A stretch of 12,438 bases of DNA. It comes from Candidatus Zhuqueibacterota bacterium (GTDB lineage: Bacteria > Zhuqueibacterota > Zhuqueibacteria > Residuimicrobiales > Krinioviventaceae). Numbering within the stretch: the stretch's first letter is position 1; each line of letters begins with the position of its first letter. The notes under the pieces are model-generated. The model worked only from the letters and a program-made list of their open reading frames with translations, ran no database searches and was not told where the DNA came from. Where the stretch lies: the NCBI GenBank assembly GCA_003854995.1, contig RQOI01000444.1:1-12438 (forward strand). The letters are read 5' to 3'. Shown one piece after another: positions 7,401 through 12,438 of this stretch. Both the position numbers and the translations under genes were made by a program.

Positions 7401-7919
7401 AGAATAGAGTCTCTCATCGCCGTAGACATAGAGGTGATCGGACGGGGTGACGCAGACAGAAGAGACGGTGCCATTGAGTGAACGTGGGCTCCATTGCAGG
7501 GCGTGGTCGTCTGACACATAGAGCGCATCCCCGTCAACGAAAAACAGGGTGCCGTCTCGAGCAACGGCCATTTTATTGAGCGTCAGATGGGCGATCGTCT
7601 CCGGCAGCTTTTTCCAGGTCTCGCCCCGGTCTGCGGAAAAGTAGAGCTTTCCGTCAAGGTCCTGGACATAGAGACAGGCGTCGAGTCCCAGTCTGAACGT
7701 CGCTGCCTTGGCAAAGAGAACGCGCCATGTTTGTCCCTGATCCGAGGAGAGAGAGAGCGAGTTATTGAAAACAGCATAAAGCACATCGTCCGCATCGATC
7801 GCCAGCGGATGCAGCAGGCCACCGCAAGGACTCTCAATATCGTGCCATGAATTTTGGGCAAAGACATCAGCAAAGAACAGAACCCCCAGGACAACCAATG
7901 AATGTATCTTGAAATCCAT
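4401..7919 (-). CDS. large secreted/surface protein: Asp-box propeller, FG-GAP/VCBS propeller, ASPIC/UnbV domain and type IX-like sorting domain
   Basis: The product is 1172 aa. The ATG at 7919 has GAGG six bases upstream and gives a clean signal peptide (MDFKIHSLVVLGVLFFADVFA, cut before Gln22). A TTG four codons earlier is less likely. Residues about 55-600 carry about twelve BNR/sortilin-like Asp boxes (S-x-D-x-G-x-x-W; first at 58-65, SSDQGQTW), as in beta-propeller sialidase or Ycf48-like folds, but without a recognisable sialidase active site. Residues about 625-975 hold seven FG-GAP/VCBS repeats with calcium-loop motifs such as DFDNDGDLD and DYDNDGYLD. Residues about 980-1063 are an ASPIC/UnbV domain (NRSAIGARI ... 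VHFGLG ... DWPS). The last 85 or so are a FlgD-Ig-like sorting domain (NYPNPFNPATEIRFDLP ... SGLYFYTMQ ... KMTLLR). Export to the cell surface by a type IX-like route is inferred; a binding or adhesion role is likely, catalysis less so. Confidence 0.9.
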   Translation of the reverse strand: MDFKIHSLVVLGVLFFADVFAQNSWHDIESPCGGLLHPLAIDADDVLYAVFNNSLSLSSDQGQTWRVLFAKAATFRLGLDACLYVQDLDGKLYFSADRGETWKKLPETIAHLTLNKMAVARDGTLFFVDGDALYVSDDHALQWSPRSLNGTVSSVCVTPSDHLYVYGDERLYSANQNADSLKLVLQAGDSIHTVLESSTGEIFVAVAGDESGHILKSADAGQTWTRTDLPFAHSLYESPQGWLLGAGFSNGGRRGTSFISLSGGTSWQAVDINLPIYAFAVNRDGKIFAGSDGLFVSTDNGVSFANISPQQARVFRIISDSRDRLFCVTGIDERYSRYWHSDDQGTSWTEIDRKNTLDQPLAFFTARFITNDRLWLLLGYGVEAVSTCTLYESRDGGRTWSSKRTLNAAAAGFTVDAKLGVIYLWARGEKYCYRSENYGVSWIPLTLPFEIGGLHAASDGLLFGYAVADAGRKSRLYYSFDKGDQWEERAMPFEEGIADLHVDRFGHIYKLTAAAQDGAFSLLSILHSGDYGENYIDVTPTSSALLAPSTVMFSMSGDPNGALYVSGSQAISTTRDDGDSWRDIYSSAELSAIQCVHSTNSVTIYAGSASHGILRTERPAPRFQPRIVDRLEMPDIARTYGVNWVDYDADGFDDLFLINEGPNILYRNDRDGTFTRITEGTIVTDDEDSRSATWGDYNDDGYPDCFVANSGKTLYNSLYRNNGDGTFRKITSGNIVEDFGDYRGCAWADFDNDGDLDLYVTEVSAEFSNILYVNDGTNHFSKSQDRVIGEPSDKTYTCGWADFDNDGDLDIYLANEGDDRLFEQVRPGEFLQVGSDRMAPNSSSAVGCSWGDYDNDGYLDLFVVNYDAANCLYHNNKGRSFTKRIVPGIDAESHISKGSGWADCDNDGDLDLFVCNRNSYLFYLNDGHGDFQPQEELFFHAGNSLSLAWGDLENDGDLDLAIASYDQQTLIYENVLSGGNWFKIKCVGNNAANRSAIGARIKLTTTATQIRHVAAQTGHAGQNSAIVHFGLGAAAKVDSIIIDWPSRNDRQVMTNKNANQKITVVEAGTAAVEQSSRAVPHAYHLSQNYPNPFNPATEIRFDLPKSAHVKLVIYDVRGYSVKTLVNETKSAGSFAMAWNGDDDRGNPVPSGLYFYTMQTDHFTACRKMTLLR
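5035..5990 (-). repeat. seven tandem FG-GAP/VCBS coding repeats, period about 150-160 bp
   Basis: The Asp-rich calcium-loop codons recur at about 5040, 5188, 5341, 5491, 5650, 5810 and 5960, each followed on the coding strand by related residues. The period of about 52 residues is one propeller blade. The two copies near 5491 and 5650 are nearly identical at DNA level over the loop, so the array may expand or contract by recombination. The loop reads DYDADGFDD, DYNDDGYPD, DFDNDGDLD (twice), DYDNDGYLD, DCDNDGDLD and DLENDGDLD in protein order. Confidence 0.75.
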
Positions 7920-8003
7920 CACCAACCTCAATATATGCGCGGCTCAACCAGTGCATCGACGGTGCCCAGCAATGGTGCATTCGTGTAGATAAATACATTC
8001 ATT

Positions 8004-8023
8004 GAAATTACATGCGTAATTTC
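8004..8023. promoter_or_regulatory. perfect 8-bp inverted repeat, candidate operator
   Basis: GAAATTAC-ATGC-GTAATTTC is an exact 20-base dyad between the GWxTD gene stop (8027) and the start of the large surface-protein gene (7919). Read on the - strand it comes 3 bases after the TAA and is not followed by a U-run, so it is a poor terminator for the GWxTD gene. On the + strand TTTTTATTT follows, but no + strand gene ends here. An AT-rich dyad of this size fits a repressor or activator site for the surface-protein gene. It could also be an RNA hairpin stabilising the 3' end of the upstream transcript. Confidence 0.4.
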
Positions 8024-8026
8024 TTT

Positions 8027-9604
8027 TTATTTGACGCTGATATCTAAATTTTTAATGCCGATTTTATGAGAGTGCGGATCTTCGATTCTGAGGCCAATGA
8101 TATAGTCCCCCGGCGCAAGATTCACTGCTATTTCCTGTTCGATCGATTTTTGTCTTTTCATCTCCCGTTTATTCGGCAGGGTGATGCGGCGCGTTGTCTC
8201 ATGACGCACGACGTTGTGCATTTGATCGTCGAGGACAATATAACTTTCGGTGTAGGCGAGATGATAGAGTCCGTCTTTTTCAACGAACTTGAATTCACTC
8301 ACCGGCATTTCATATCGGAATGCCAATCCGGCGCCGCTTTTTCGCATCTCCAGAGTCATGTCCTTGACCAACTCGTTGCCGTCGGTCGGCCTGTATTCGC
8401 AGAAAAAGCCGGGATTAAAGATATATTTCGTATGCAATTGGCGCCAGCGCGTCCAGTCGCTGCTCTGCGGGACAGAGCGCATCGACCGGCCATCGAGCGA
8501 AGAGATGAATATCGCTCGACCAAAGATATTGGTGATGTTCGGTCGAATGAGAAAAGTGATCCGGTCATACTGCGGATAGGACCACAGCTCGCCGTCTTCG
8601 GCCTGATTTCTGGTCACCGGCTGGCCAAACTTGATATAGATCTCGCCGCGCGCATCCCACGGCGCGTAGGTAAAGTCCTCAATACCGTCATAGTAGGAAT
8701 AGAACTGGCGAGCGATATTGACTCGCGATTCAAACTCTTCTCTGCTCTCGTTGCGTTCGGTGGTGAGCGTCGGATCAAGTCTTTTCCAAAAACGGTTGAG
8801 CCACTCGGTTCGAGCGGTCGCGTCCATTTTCAGCAGCGCATCAAAATCATCGGACGGCAAGATGTGCCACAAGCCAAAGAGGATGAGATCCTCTCTGCTC
8901 CAGCTGTCGTCTTTACGGGCCATTTTCTTGTATTGTTCGAAACGATGCTCGGCAAAATAGTGCACCTTTTCCTCTCTGGGATTGATGCGCTCTCTGCTTT
9001 GACTCTCATTCAAGTTGCCGATCGTATCCTCAGCATAAATGGCCTCGTCGGGGAGATCCTGGCTTTGCGCCAACTGACGCATGACGCGCTCGGTTTCGCT
9101 GTCAAAATCAACATGTCCTTTGAGCGACTCCAGGACGCCGAGCGCTCGTCGATCCCCGAGCCGTCCGAGCGCCATAGCGGCCAAATACTGTATGTCCTTG
9201 TTCTTGTGGTACATCTGGGCGCGCAAGAGCATATAGTATTGATCGCCGCGCTGCGCTGCCAGCTTTTCCGCCAGCATGATCTTGTGCTGAACGGCATCAT
9301 CGAGCCAGGTGCTGTTTGGAAATTTTCGCTCCAGAGTGCTAAAGGCCAAAAAGGCACTCCGATAGTCGCGCGTCTTCTCGAGGCAATAGCCGATCCAAAA
9401 CTGCGCTTCTTCCCGAAAGTGACTCTCCGGATAATCATTCACCAGCTGTGCATAGAGCTGTGCCGCCATATCCCACTCTTGATGAAAAGACCGCTTTTTC
9501 GCTTCAAGATAGAGTCGATGCGCTCCGTCTGTCTGCGCAGCCAGAGGAGCATCGATGGCCAGCAAGAGGATGAGTGTCAGGGAGAAACGGATGCAAGTTT
9601 TCAT
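8027..9604 (-). CDS. secreted TPR/HEAT-repeat protein with GWxTD domain
   Basis: The product is 525 aa. The ATG at 9604 is chosen because it starts a signal peptide (MKTCIRFSLTLILLLAIDAP, cut near Ala23) and has AAGG upstream. A GTG at 9631 would add nine residues ahead of the signal. Residues about 42-117 form TPR-like helices (QEWDMAAQLYAQLVNDYPES, then RDYRSAFLAFSTLERKFPNS). Residues about 126-180 look like HEAT/Arm helices (AAMALGRLGDRRALGVLESL). Residues about 265-360 match the GWxTD family: EWLNRFWKRLDPTLTTERNE, then RGEIYIKFGQP. The eponymous GWxTD motif reads APWDARG here (residues 314-320). The family is common in Acidobacteria, Gemmatimonadetes and FCB-related bacteria, with no firmly established function. 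The gene begins 19 bases after the anti-sigma stop, so it is probably co-transcribed and under the sigma factor's control, with a likely envelope role. Confidence 0.85.
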   Translation of the reverse strand: MKTCIRFSLTLILLLAIDAPLAAQTDGAHRLYLEAKKRSFHQEWDMAAQLYAQLVNDYPESHFREEAQFWIGYCLEKTRDYRSAFLAFSTLERKFPNSTWLDDAVQHKIMLAEKLAAQRGDQYYMLLRAQMYHKNKDIQYLAAMALGRLGDRRALGVLESLKGHVDFDSETERVMRQLAQSQDLPDEAIYAEDTIGNLNESQSRERINPREEKVHYFAEHRFEQYKKMARKDDSWSREDLILFGLWHILPSDDFDALLKMDATARTEWLNRFWKRLDPTLTTERNESREEFESRVNIARQFYSYYDGIEDFTYAPWDARGEIYIKFGQPVTRNQAEDGELWSYPQYDRITFLIRPNITNIFGRAIFISSLDGRSMRSVPQSSDWTRWRQLHTKYIFNPGFFCEYRPTDGNELVKDMTLEMRKSGAGLAFRYEMPVSEFKFVEKDGLYHLAYTESYIVLDDQMHNVVRHETTRRITLPNKREMKRQKSIEQEIAVNLAPGDYIIGLRIEDPHSHKIGIKNLDISVK

Positions 9605-9623
9605 ACCCGTAACCTTTGCAAAA

Positions 9624-10403
9624 TCAGGCACTTTTTGCTAAAGTGGTTTCCAAACGATGCTGCAGCCGCCTGGATTTTTGCACCATATCCGACTCTAGGA
9701 TCATATTCTTGATATCGCGAAACGTGGTGCGAATTTCATCATCGTCACGATTTGAAATTTCCAGCAGGACAAGCTCTAAATGATTGAAAAATGTAATGAT
9801 CACATCATCCTGCAGTGCGACCGCTTTGCGCTGGACTTGCGCGGTTTTGAACAACAGATTGCGGGCGATATCCTTGTTCATATAGATGTCGTCATCCGTC
9901 GGATCATCAGTGGCGCTGTTGGCAATTGTCAGCAGCAAAAGTTCGGACTGCACGACATAGTCGGCAATGAACTGAACATCATCTCTCGTCAGCATCACCT
10001 GCGGTGCCGGTGGATTGATAGTGGCCATCTGAGAAGGATGAAACAACGTCCGACCGAGCAGAACGCCGACGAGCAGAATGGCTGCTGCGCGCGCCAGGCG
10101 CCACGACGGGGATGGCGAGAGGATGGGCTGCGCTGCAAGCTGCAGCCAGCGCCAGGCGCTTTTCAGAGGCGATTCAGGTTTAAAACGAGTTTCAAGTTGG
10201 CGGACATAGGAAGCGTACAGATCGCGCGGCGCCTCAGCTCGTCGGTAGTGCTGCATGGCGCTGTCCACGCTTTTCAGATCCGCCAACACAGCCCGGCAAT
10301 TTTGGCACGTCGCCAAATGCGACGACAGGCGCAGACGATCATCTTTTGCCAGTTCGCCCTGCAAATAAGGAAGGAGAAGATGTTCAAATTGACAGCTTTT
10401 CAT
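9624..10403 (-). CDS. zinc-finger anti-sigma factor, single-pass membrane protein
   Basis: The product is 259 aa, starting at ATG 10403, which overlaps the sigma-factor TGA in an ATGA arrangement. This is the usual coupling of an ECF sigma factor and its antagonist. An N-terminally longer frame exists but only inside the sigma gene. The N-terminal domain has the zf-HC2/ZAS pattern, His29-x3-Cys33-x2-Cys36 (SHLATCQNCRA), with Cys4 and His8 nearby. This is the fold that binds an ECF sigma factor in the cytoplasm. One membrane helix follows at about 104-121 (ARAAAILLVGVLLGRTLF). The outer part (122-259) is helical and charged, with no domain that I recognise, and presumably senses envelope state. 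It has an unusually long 'sensor' compared with minimal ZAS proteins. The GWxTD gene follows after 19 bases. Confidence 0.85.
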   Translation of the reverse strand: MKSCQFEHLLLPYLQGELAKDDRLRLSSHLATCQNCRAVLADLKSVDSAMQHYRRAEAPRDLYASYVRQLETRFKPESPLKSAWRWLQLAAQPILSPSPSWRLARAAAILLVGVLLGRTLFHPSQMATINPPAPQVMLTRDDVQFIADYVVQSELLLLTIANSATDDPTDDDIYMNKDIARNLLFKTAQVQRKAVALQDDVIITFFNHLELVLLEISNRDDDEIRTTFRDIKNMILESDMVQKSRRLQHRLETTLAKSA

Positions 10404-10984
10404 AATGCTTCTTGCACGCCTTTGAGCTGTTTGCGTAAATTTTTCATGGCGCGGAACAGGTGGATTCTGGCCGTGCTCTCCGAGCATCCGAGGATCTCGG
10501 CAATCTCTTTTGATGATTTCTGATGAAAATATTTCAAAACGGTCGCCGCCCGCTGATTTTTCGATAGAGCTGTCAGCGCCTTGTCAATCTGTCGGCGCTG
10601 CGCCGAGGTCTGCAATTCCATCTCCGAGCGCTGTCCCTCTTCCGTCTGTTCAACCTTTTTCTGTCGCTCGATTTCCCGGATGTTGTCTTCGAGGGATTCA
10701 TGCGGTCTTCGCTTGCGCCGTCGATGCTGATCCATCGCCAGATTCACGGCGATTCGATACAGCCAAGTTGAAAATTGTGCTCTCTCTTCAAACTGCTGCA
10801 GTTTTTCAAAGGATTTTATGAATGCTTCCTGCGCAATGTCCCTGGCGTCGTCATAGTCATGCACAAGGTCAAACGCCAGATAAAAAACCTTTTGCTGATA
10901 CTTTTTCACCAAAGTGCCAAAAGCCGTTTGATTGCCCGCTTTTGCAGACTGGACAAGTTTTAGGTCTGATTCTCGTGGACTCAT
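10400..10984 (-). CDS. ECF-type RNA polymerase sigma factor (sigma-70 family, RpoE-like)
   Basis: The product is 194 aa from ATG 10984. A GTG at 11011 would add nine residues (203 aa), and neither start has a strong ribosome site, so the start is uncertain. Region 2 covers about residues 20-90, with YDDARDIAQEAFIKSF (44-59) for core binding and TWLYRIAVNLAMDQHRRRKRR (73-93) for -10 recognition. A charged linker (95-130) leads to region 4 (about 133-187), where SSKEIAEILGCSESTARIHLFRAM is the helix-turn-helix that reads the -35 element. Regions 1 and 3 are absent, as in the ECF group. The overlap with a zinc-finger anti-sigma gene indicates control by release of sequestration, and ECF operons are often autoregulated. 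No clear ECF promoter was identified upstream. Confidence 0.92.
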   Translation of the reverse strand: MSPRESDLKLVQSAKAGNQTAFGTLVKKYQQKVFYLAFDLVHDYDDARDIAQEAFIKSFEKLQQFEERAQFSTWLYRIAVNLAMDQHRRRKRRPHESLEDNIREIERQKKVEQTEEGQRSEMELQTSAQRRQIDKALTALSKNQRAATVLKYFHQKSSKEIAEILGCSESTARIHLFRAMKNLRKQLKGVQEAL

Positions 10985-11057
10985 TTCGACTTTGGCCACA
11001 GATATTTTCACATTTAAGACGCTTGCTATAAAGCCATCGTTTACAGGATTCTATAGG

Positions 11058-11089
11058 GCTGCGAACAGCGCGGGCGACTGTGCGGCAGC
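11058..11089 (-). other. GC-rich hairpin after the methyltransferase gene
   Basis: GCTGC (11058-11062) pairs with GCAGC (11085-11089), and inside it ACAG (11065-11068) pairs with CTGT (11078-11081). On the - strand it begins about 9 bases after the methyltransferase TGA. It has no U-run behind it, so it is not a standard intrinsic terminator. It could be a 3'-end stabiliser, a Rho-assisted stop or part of the sigma-factor promoter region. Confidence 0.35.
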
Positions 11090-11098
11090 GCTGGGTCG

Positions 11099-12271
11099 TC
11101 AGGTAACAGGATGCGGCTTGGATCGGGAGCCGCTGTACAGCTCATACTCCAGCAGACGGGTTTCAATGCTGCCATTGTAAAAGATCAATCGGCGCGATGT
11201 CTTCAAGCCAACCTTTTTCGCCAGGGCCAGATTGCCGGTGAAAATATATCCCTTGTATCCCAGGCACTTTTGCTTGAAAAAATCGCCCAAACCGCGGTAG
11301 ACGCTTTCCAGGGATCGTTCATTCTCCAGCCGTATGCCATAGCCGGGATTGACAAAAACCATACCCTCTCCTGCCGGCACCGGCGTCTCTCTGAAATCAC
11401 AGCGACGAAACGTGATCAGATGGTCCACGCCGGCGGTGCGCGCATTTTGCCGCGCGCCGTCTATGGCGGCCGCATCAATGTCGGAGAGGATAAAGTCAAA
11501 GTCGGACTTTTTGCGAATCTCAGCGCGAAGCGATTTTCGTTTGTCCGCATAGGCGGTCTTGTCATAGCCCTTGATATGCATAAAGCCGAAATTATGGCGC
11601 AGCAGCCCGGGCGCTTTATGCAGAGCGATAAGCGCCGCCTCAATGCCCAGCGTGCCGCTGCCGCACATCGGATTGACGAAATGGCCATCCCCGCGCCAGT
11701 CCGCGGCCAGCAATACGGCGGCTGCCAGCGCCTCCTGCATGGGCGCCCGCAGCGGAATCTTCCGATAGCCGCGGCGAGAGAGGGATTCGCCGGTCGTATC
11801 CACATAGATGGCGCATTGATCGTCCTGCCAGTATAAATAGATGGCACTTTTAGAGTGATCGGGACCGGAATCGGGGCGCCTTCCCTTTTTGGCGGCGATT
11901 CGATCGACGATCGCGTCTTTGCACTTGAGATTGGCAAAGCGGCTGTCAGAGACCGTGTCGTTCATCACCGACGAGGTGACGCTCAGGTAACCATGCGCAT
12001 CGATGATATCCTCCCACGGCAGCCTGACAACTTGCTGATACAGCTGGTCGGGATCAGCGGCTCTGAACTCGTGCAACAGGAAATGCACCCGATTGGCCGT
12101 CCGCAACGACAGATTGAGAGCGATCGCCTCATTGAGCGTGCCCCAGGTGAACAGGCCCAATTTCAACACCTGCCGAACAGGAAAGCCGAGCCGCACGAGT
12201 TCCTCTTGGAGAAACGGGACAATGCCCATGGCGCAGGTGACGAGAATTTTATTCGCTGCTGAAAAATCCAT
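11099..12271 (-). CDS. THUMP-domain class I SAM-dependent rRNA methyltransferase (RlmL/COG0116 type)
   Basis: The product is 390 aa from ATG 12271, with AGGGA (12277-12281) upstream. The 50 extra upstream residues that are open in frame are poor protein and contain the promoter. Residues about 45-160 form the THUMP region that grips RNA. LSRRGYRKIPLRAPMQEALAA (164-184) is typical of RlmL-type enzymes. Motif I is NPMCGSGTLGIEAA (200-213), the SAM-binding loop, and DID at 264-266 is near the cofactor. Motif IV is NPGYGIRL (308-315), where the family usually has NPPY or NPEY. The family makes N2-methylguanosine, and E. coli RlmL acts on G2445 of 23S rRNA. At 390 aa it equals only the RlmL half of the E. 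coli RlmKL fusion. It is a housekeeping gene and seems unrelated to the operon downstream. Confidence 0.88.
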   Translation of the reverse strand: MDFSAANKILVTCAMGIVPFLQEELVRLGFPVRQVLKLGLFTWGTLNEAIALNLSLRTANRVHFLLHEFRAADPDQLYQQVVRLPWEDIIDAHGYLSVTSSVMNDTVSDSRFANLKCKDAIVDRIAAKKGRRPDSGPDHSKSAIYLYWQDDQCAIYVDTTGESLSRRGYRKIPLRAPMQEALAAAVLLAADWRGDGHFVNPMCGSGTLGIEAALIALHKAPGLLRHNFGFMHIKGYDKTAYADKRKSLRAEIRKKSDFDFILSDIDAAAIDGARQNARTAGVDHLITFRRCDFRETPVPAGEGMVFVNPGYGIRLENERSLESVYRGLGDFFKQKCLGYKGYIFTGNLALAKKVGLKTSRRLIFYNGSIETRLLEYELYSGSRSKPHPVT

Positions 12272-12293
12272 AATAATCCCTGAAATCCTGGGG

Positions 12294-12322
12294 AATATAA
12301 AGCTATTCTCCAGCAATAACAA
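12294..12322 (-). promoter_or_regulatory. sigma-70-type promoter for the methyltransferase gene
   Basis: On the - strand TTGTTA (12317-12322, four of six to consensus) is followed after exactly 17 bases by TATATT (12294-12299, five of six). The transcript would start near 12287 and carry a leader of about 16 bases that includes the AGGGA ribosome site before the ATG at 12271. The spacing is ideal, but one-promoter matches by eye are not decisive. Confidence 0.4.
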
Positions 12323-12326
12323 TGTT

Positions 12327-12346
12327 AAAAACGCTTCGCGCAAAGC
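12327..12346 (-). terminator. weak intrinsic terminator-like hairpin
   Basis: On the - strand GCTT-TGCGCG-AAGC (12346-12333) is followed by GTTTTT. The stem has only four pairs, so the signal is weak. It lies just upstream of the methyltransferase promoter and could end a - strand transcript entering from beyond 12438. A frame entering from the right edge on the - strand ends at a TGA at 12420-12418 (last residues LLHVRK), which is consistent with but does not prove an upstream gene. Confidence 0.25.
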
Positions 12347-12438
12347 CGCAGAGATATTATGACTCGATTCGTTATAGAACCCATTTTTCCCCCTCTCCCC
12401 TGGCGATCTTGAAAAAATCACTTGCGCACGTGCAATAA

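Noticed and set aside
8066..9712. Long open frame of 548 codons on the + strand
   Set aside because: It lies antisense to the GWxTD gene and shares its codon phase bias. It has no ribosome site, no recognisable domain and a low-complexity shadow composition, whereas the - strand frame has a signal peptide and family motifs.

Overview
The window looks like part of the chromosome of an uncultured or little-studied bacterium of the FCB superphylum, close to Calditrichota, KSB1, Ignavibacteria or Zixibacteria. This is inferred from three gene types: a very large secreted protein ending in an 'NYPNPFNP ... SGLYFY' type-IX-like sorting domain, a GWxTD-domain protein behind an ECF sigma/anti-sigma pair, and an M56/BlaI pair with an unusual sensor. 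There are no rRNA or tRNA genes, CRISPR arrays, insertion sequences or phage genes in the window. Base composition is moderate, except for an AT-rich non-coding stretch at about 3550-3940.

Left block, + strand (1-3449). The 3' end of a BlaI/MecI-type repressor gene overlaps a large M56 (BlaR1/MecR1-like) membrane metalloprotease, which is followed 9 bases later by a small secreted NTF2-like (DUF4440/SnoaL) protein. BlaR1 carries a penicillin-binding sensor after its fourth membrane helix. This protein instead carries two tandem GyrI-like (AraC effector-binding) domains and a C-terminal NTF2-like domain. The next gene encodes a free, secreted relative of that last domain. The likely scheme is that an extracytoplasmic ligand binds the GyrI/NTF2 region, the M56 protease is activated, the BlaI-type repressor is inactivated and the operon is induced. 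This is the best candidate here for an undescribed signalling system.

Middle (3450-4400, + strand). A non-coding stretch holds a possible Bacteroidetes-style promoter, several hairpins with mutually exclusive pairings, and a nested A6/U6 inverted repeat. Three tiny genes follow: a doubtful 44-aa hydrophobic ORF with a good ribosome site, a 58-aa hypothetical protein joined to it by an ATGA overlap, and a 59-aa CPHC/CPHC zinc-ribbon protein.

Right block, - strand (12438 down to 4401). In transcription order this holds a THUMP-domain RlmL-type 23S rRNA methyltransferase with its own promoter, an ECF sigma factor, a zinc-finger anti-sigma factor (ATGA overlap), a secreted TPR/HEAT plus GWxTD protein, and a 1172-aa surface or secreted protein. 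The last combines an Asp-box propeller, a seven-bladed FG-GAP/VCBS propeller, an ASPIC/UnbV domain and a sorting domain. The sigma, anti-sigma and GWxTD genes form a tight operon. The surface protein is separated from them by 107 bases that contain a perfect 20-base dyad, so it may be regulated separately.
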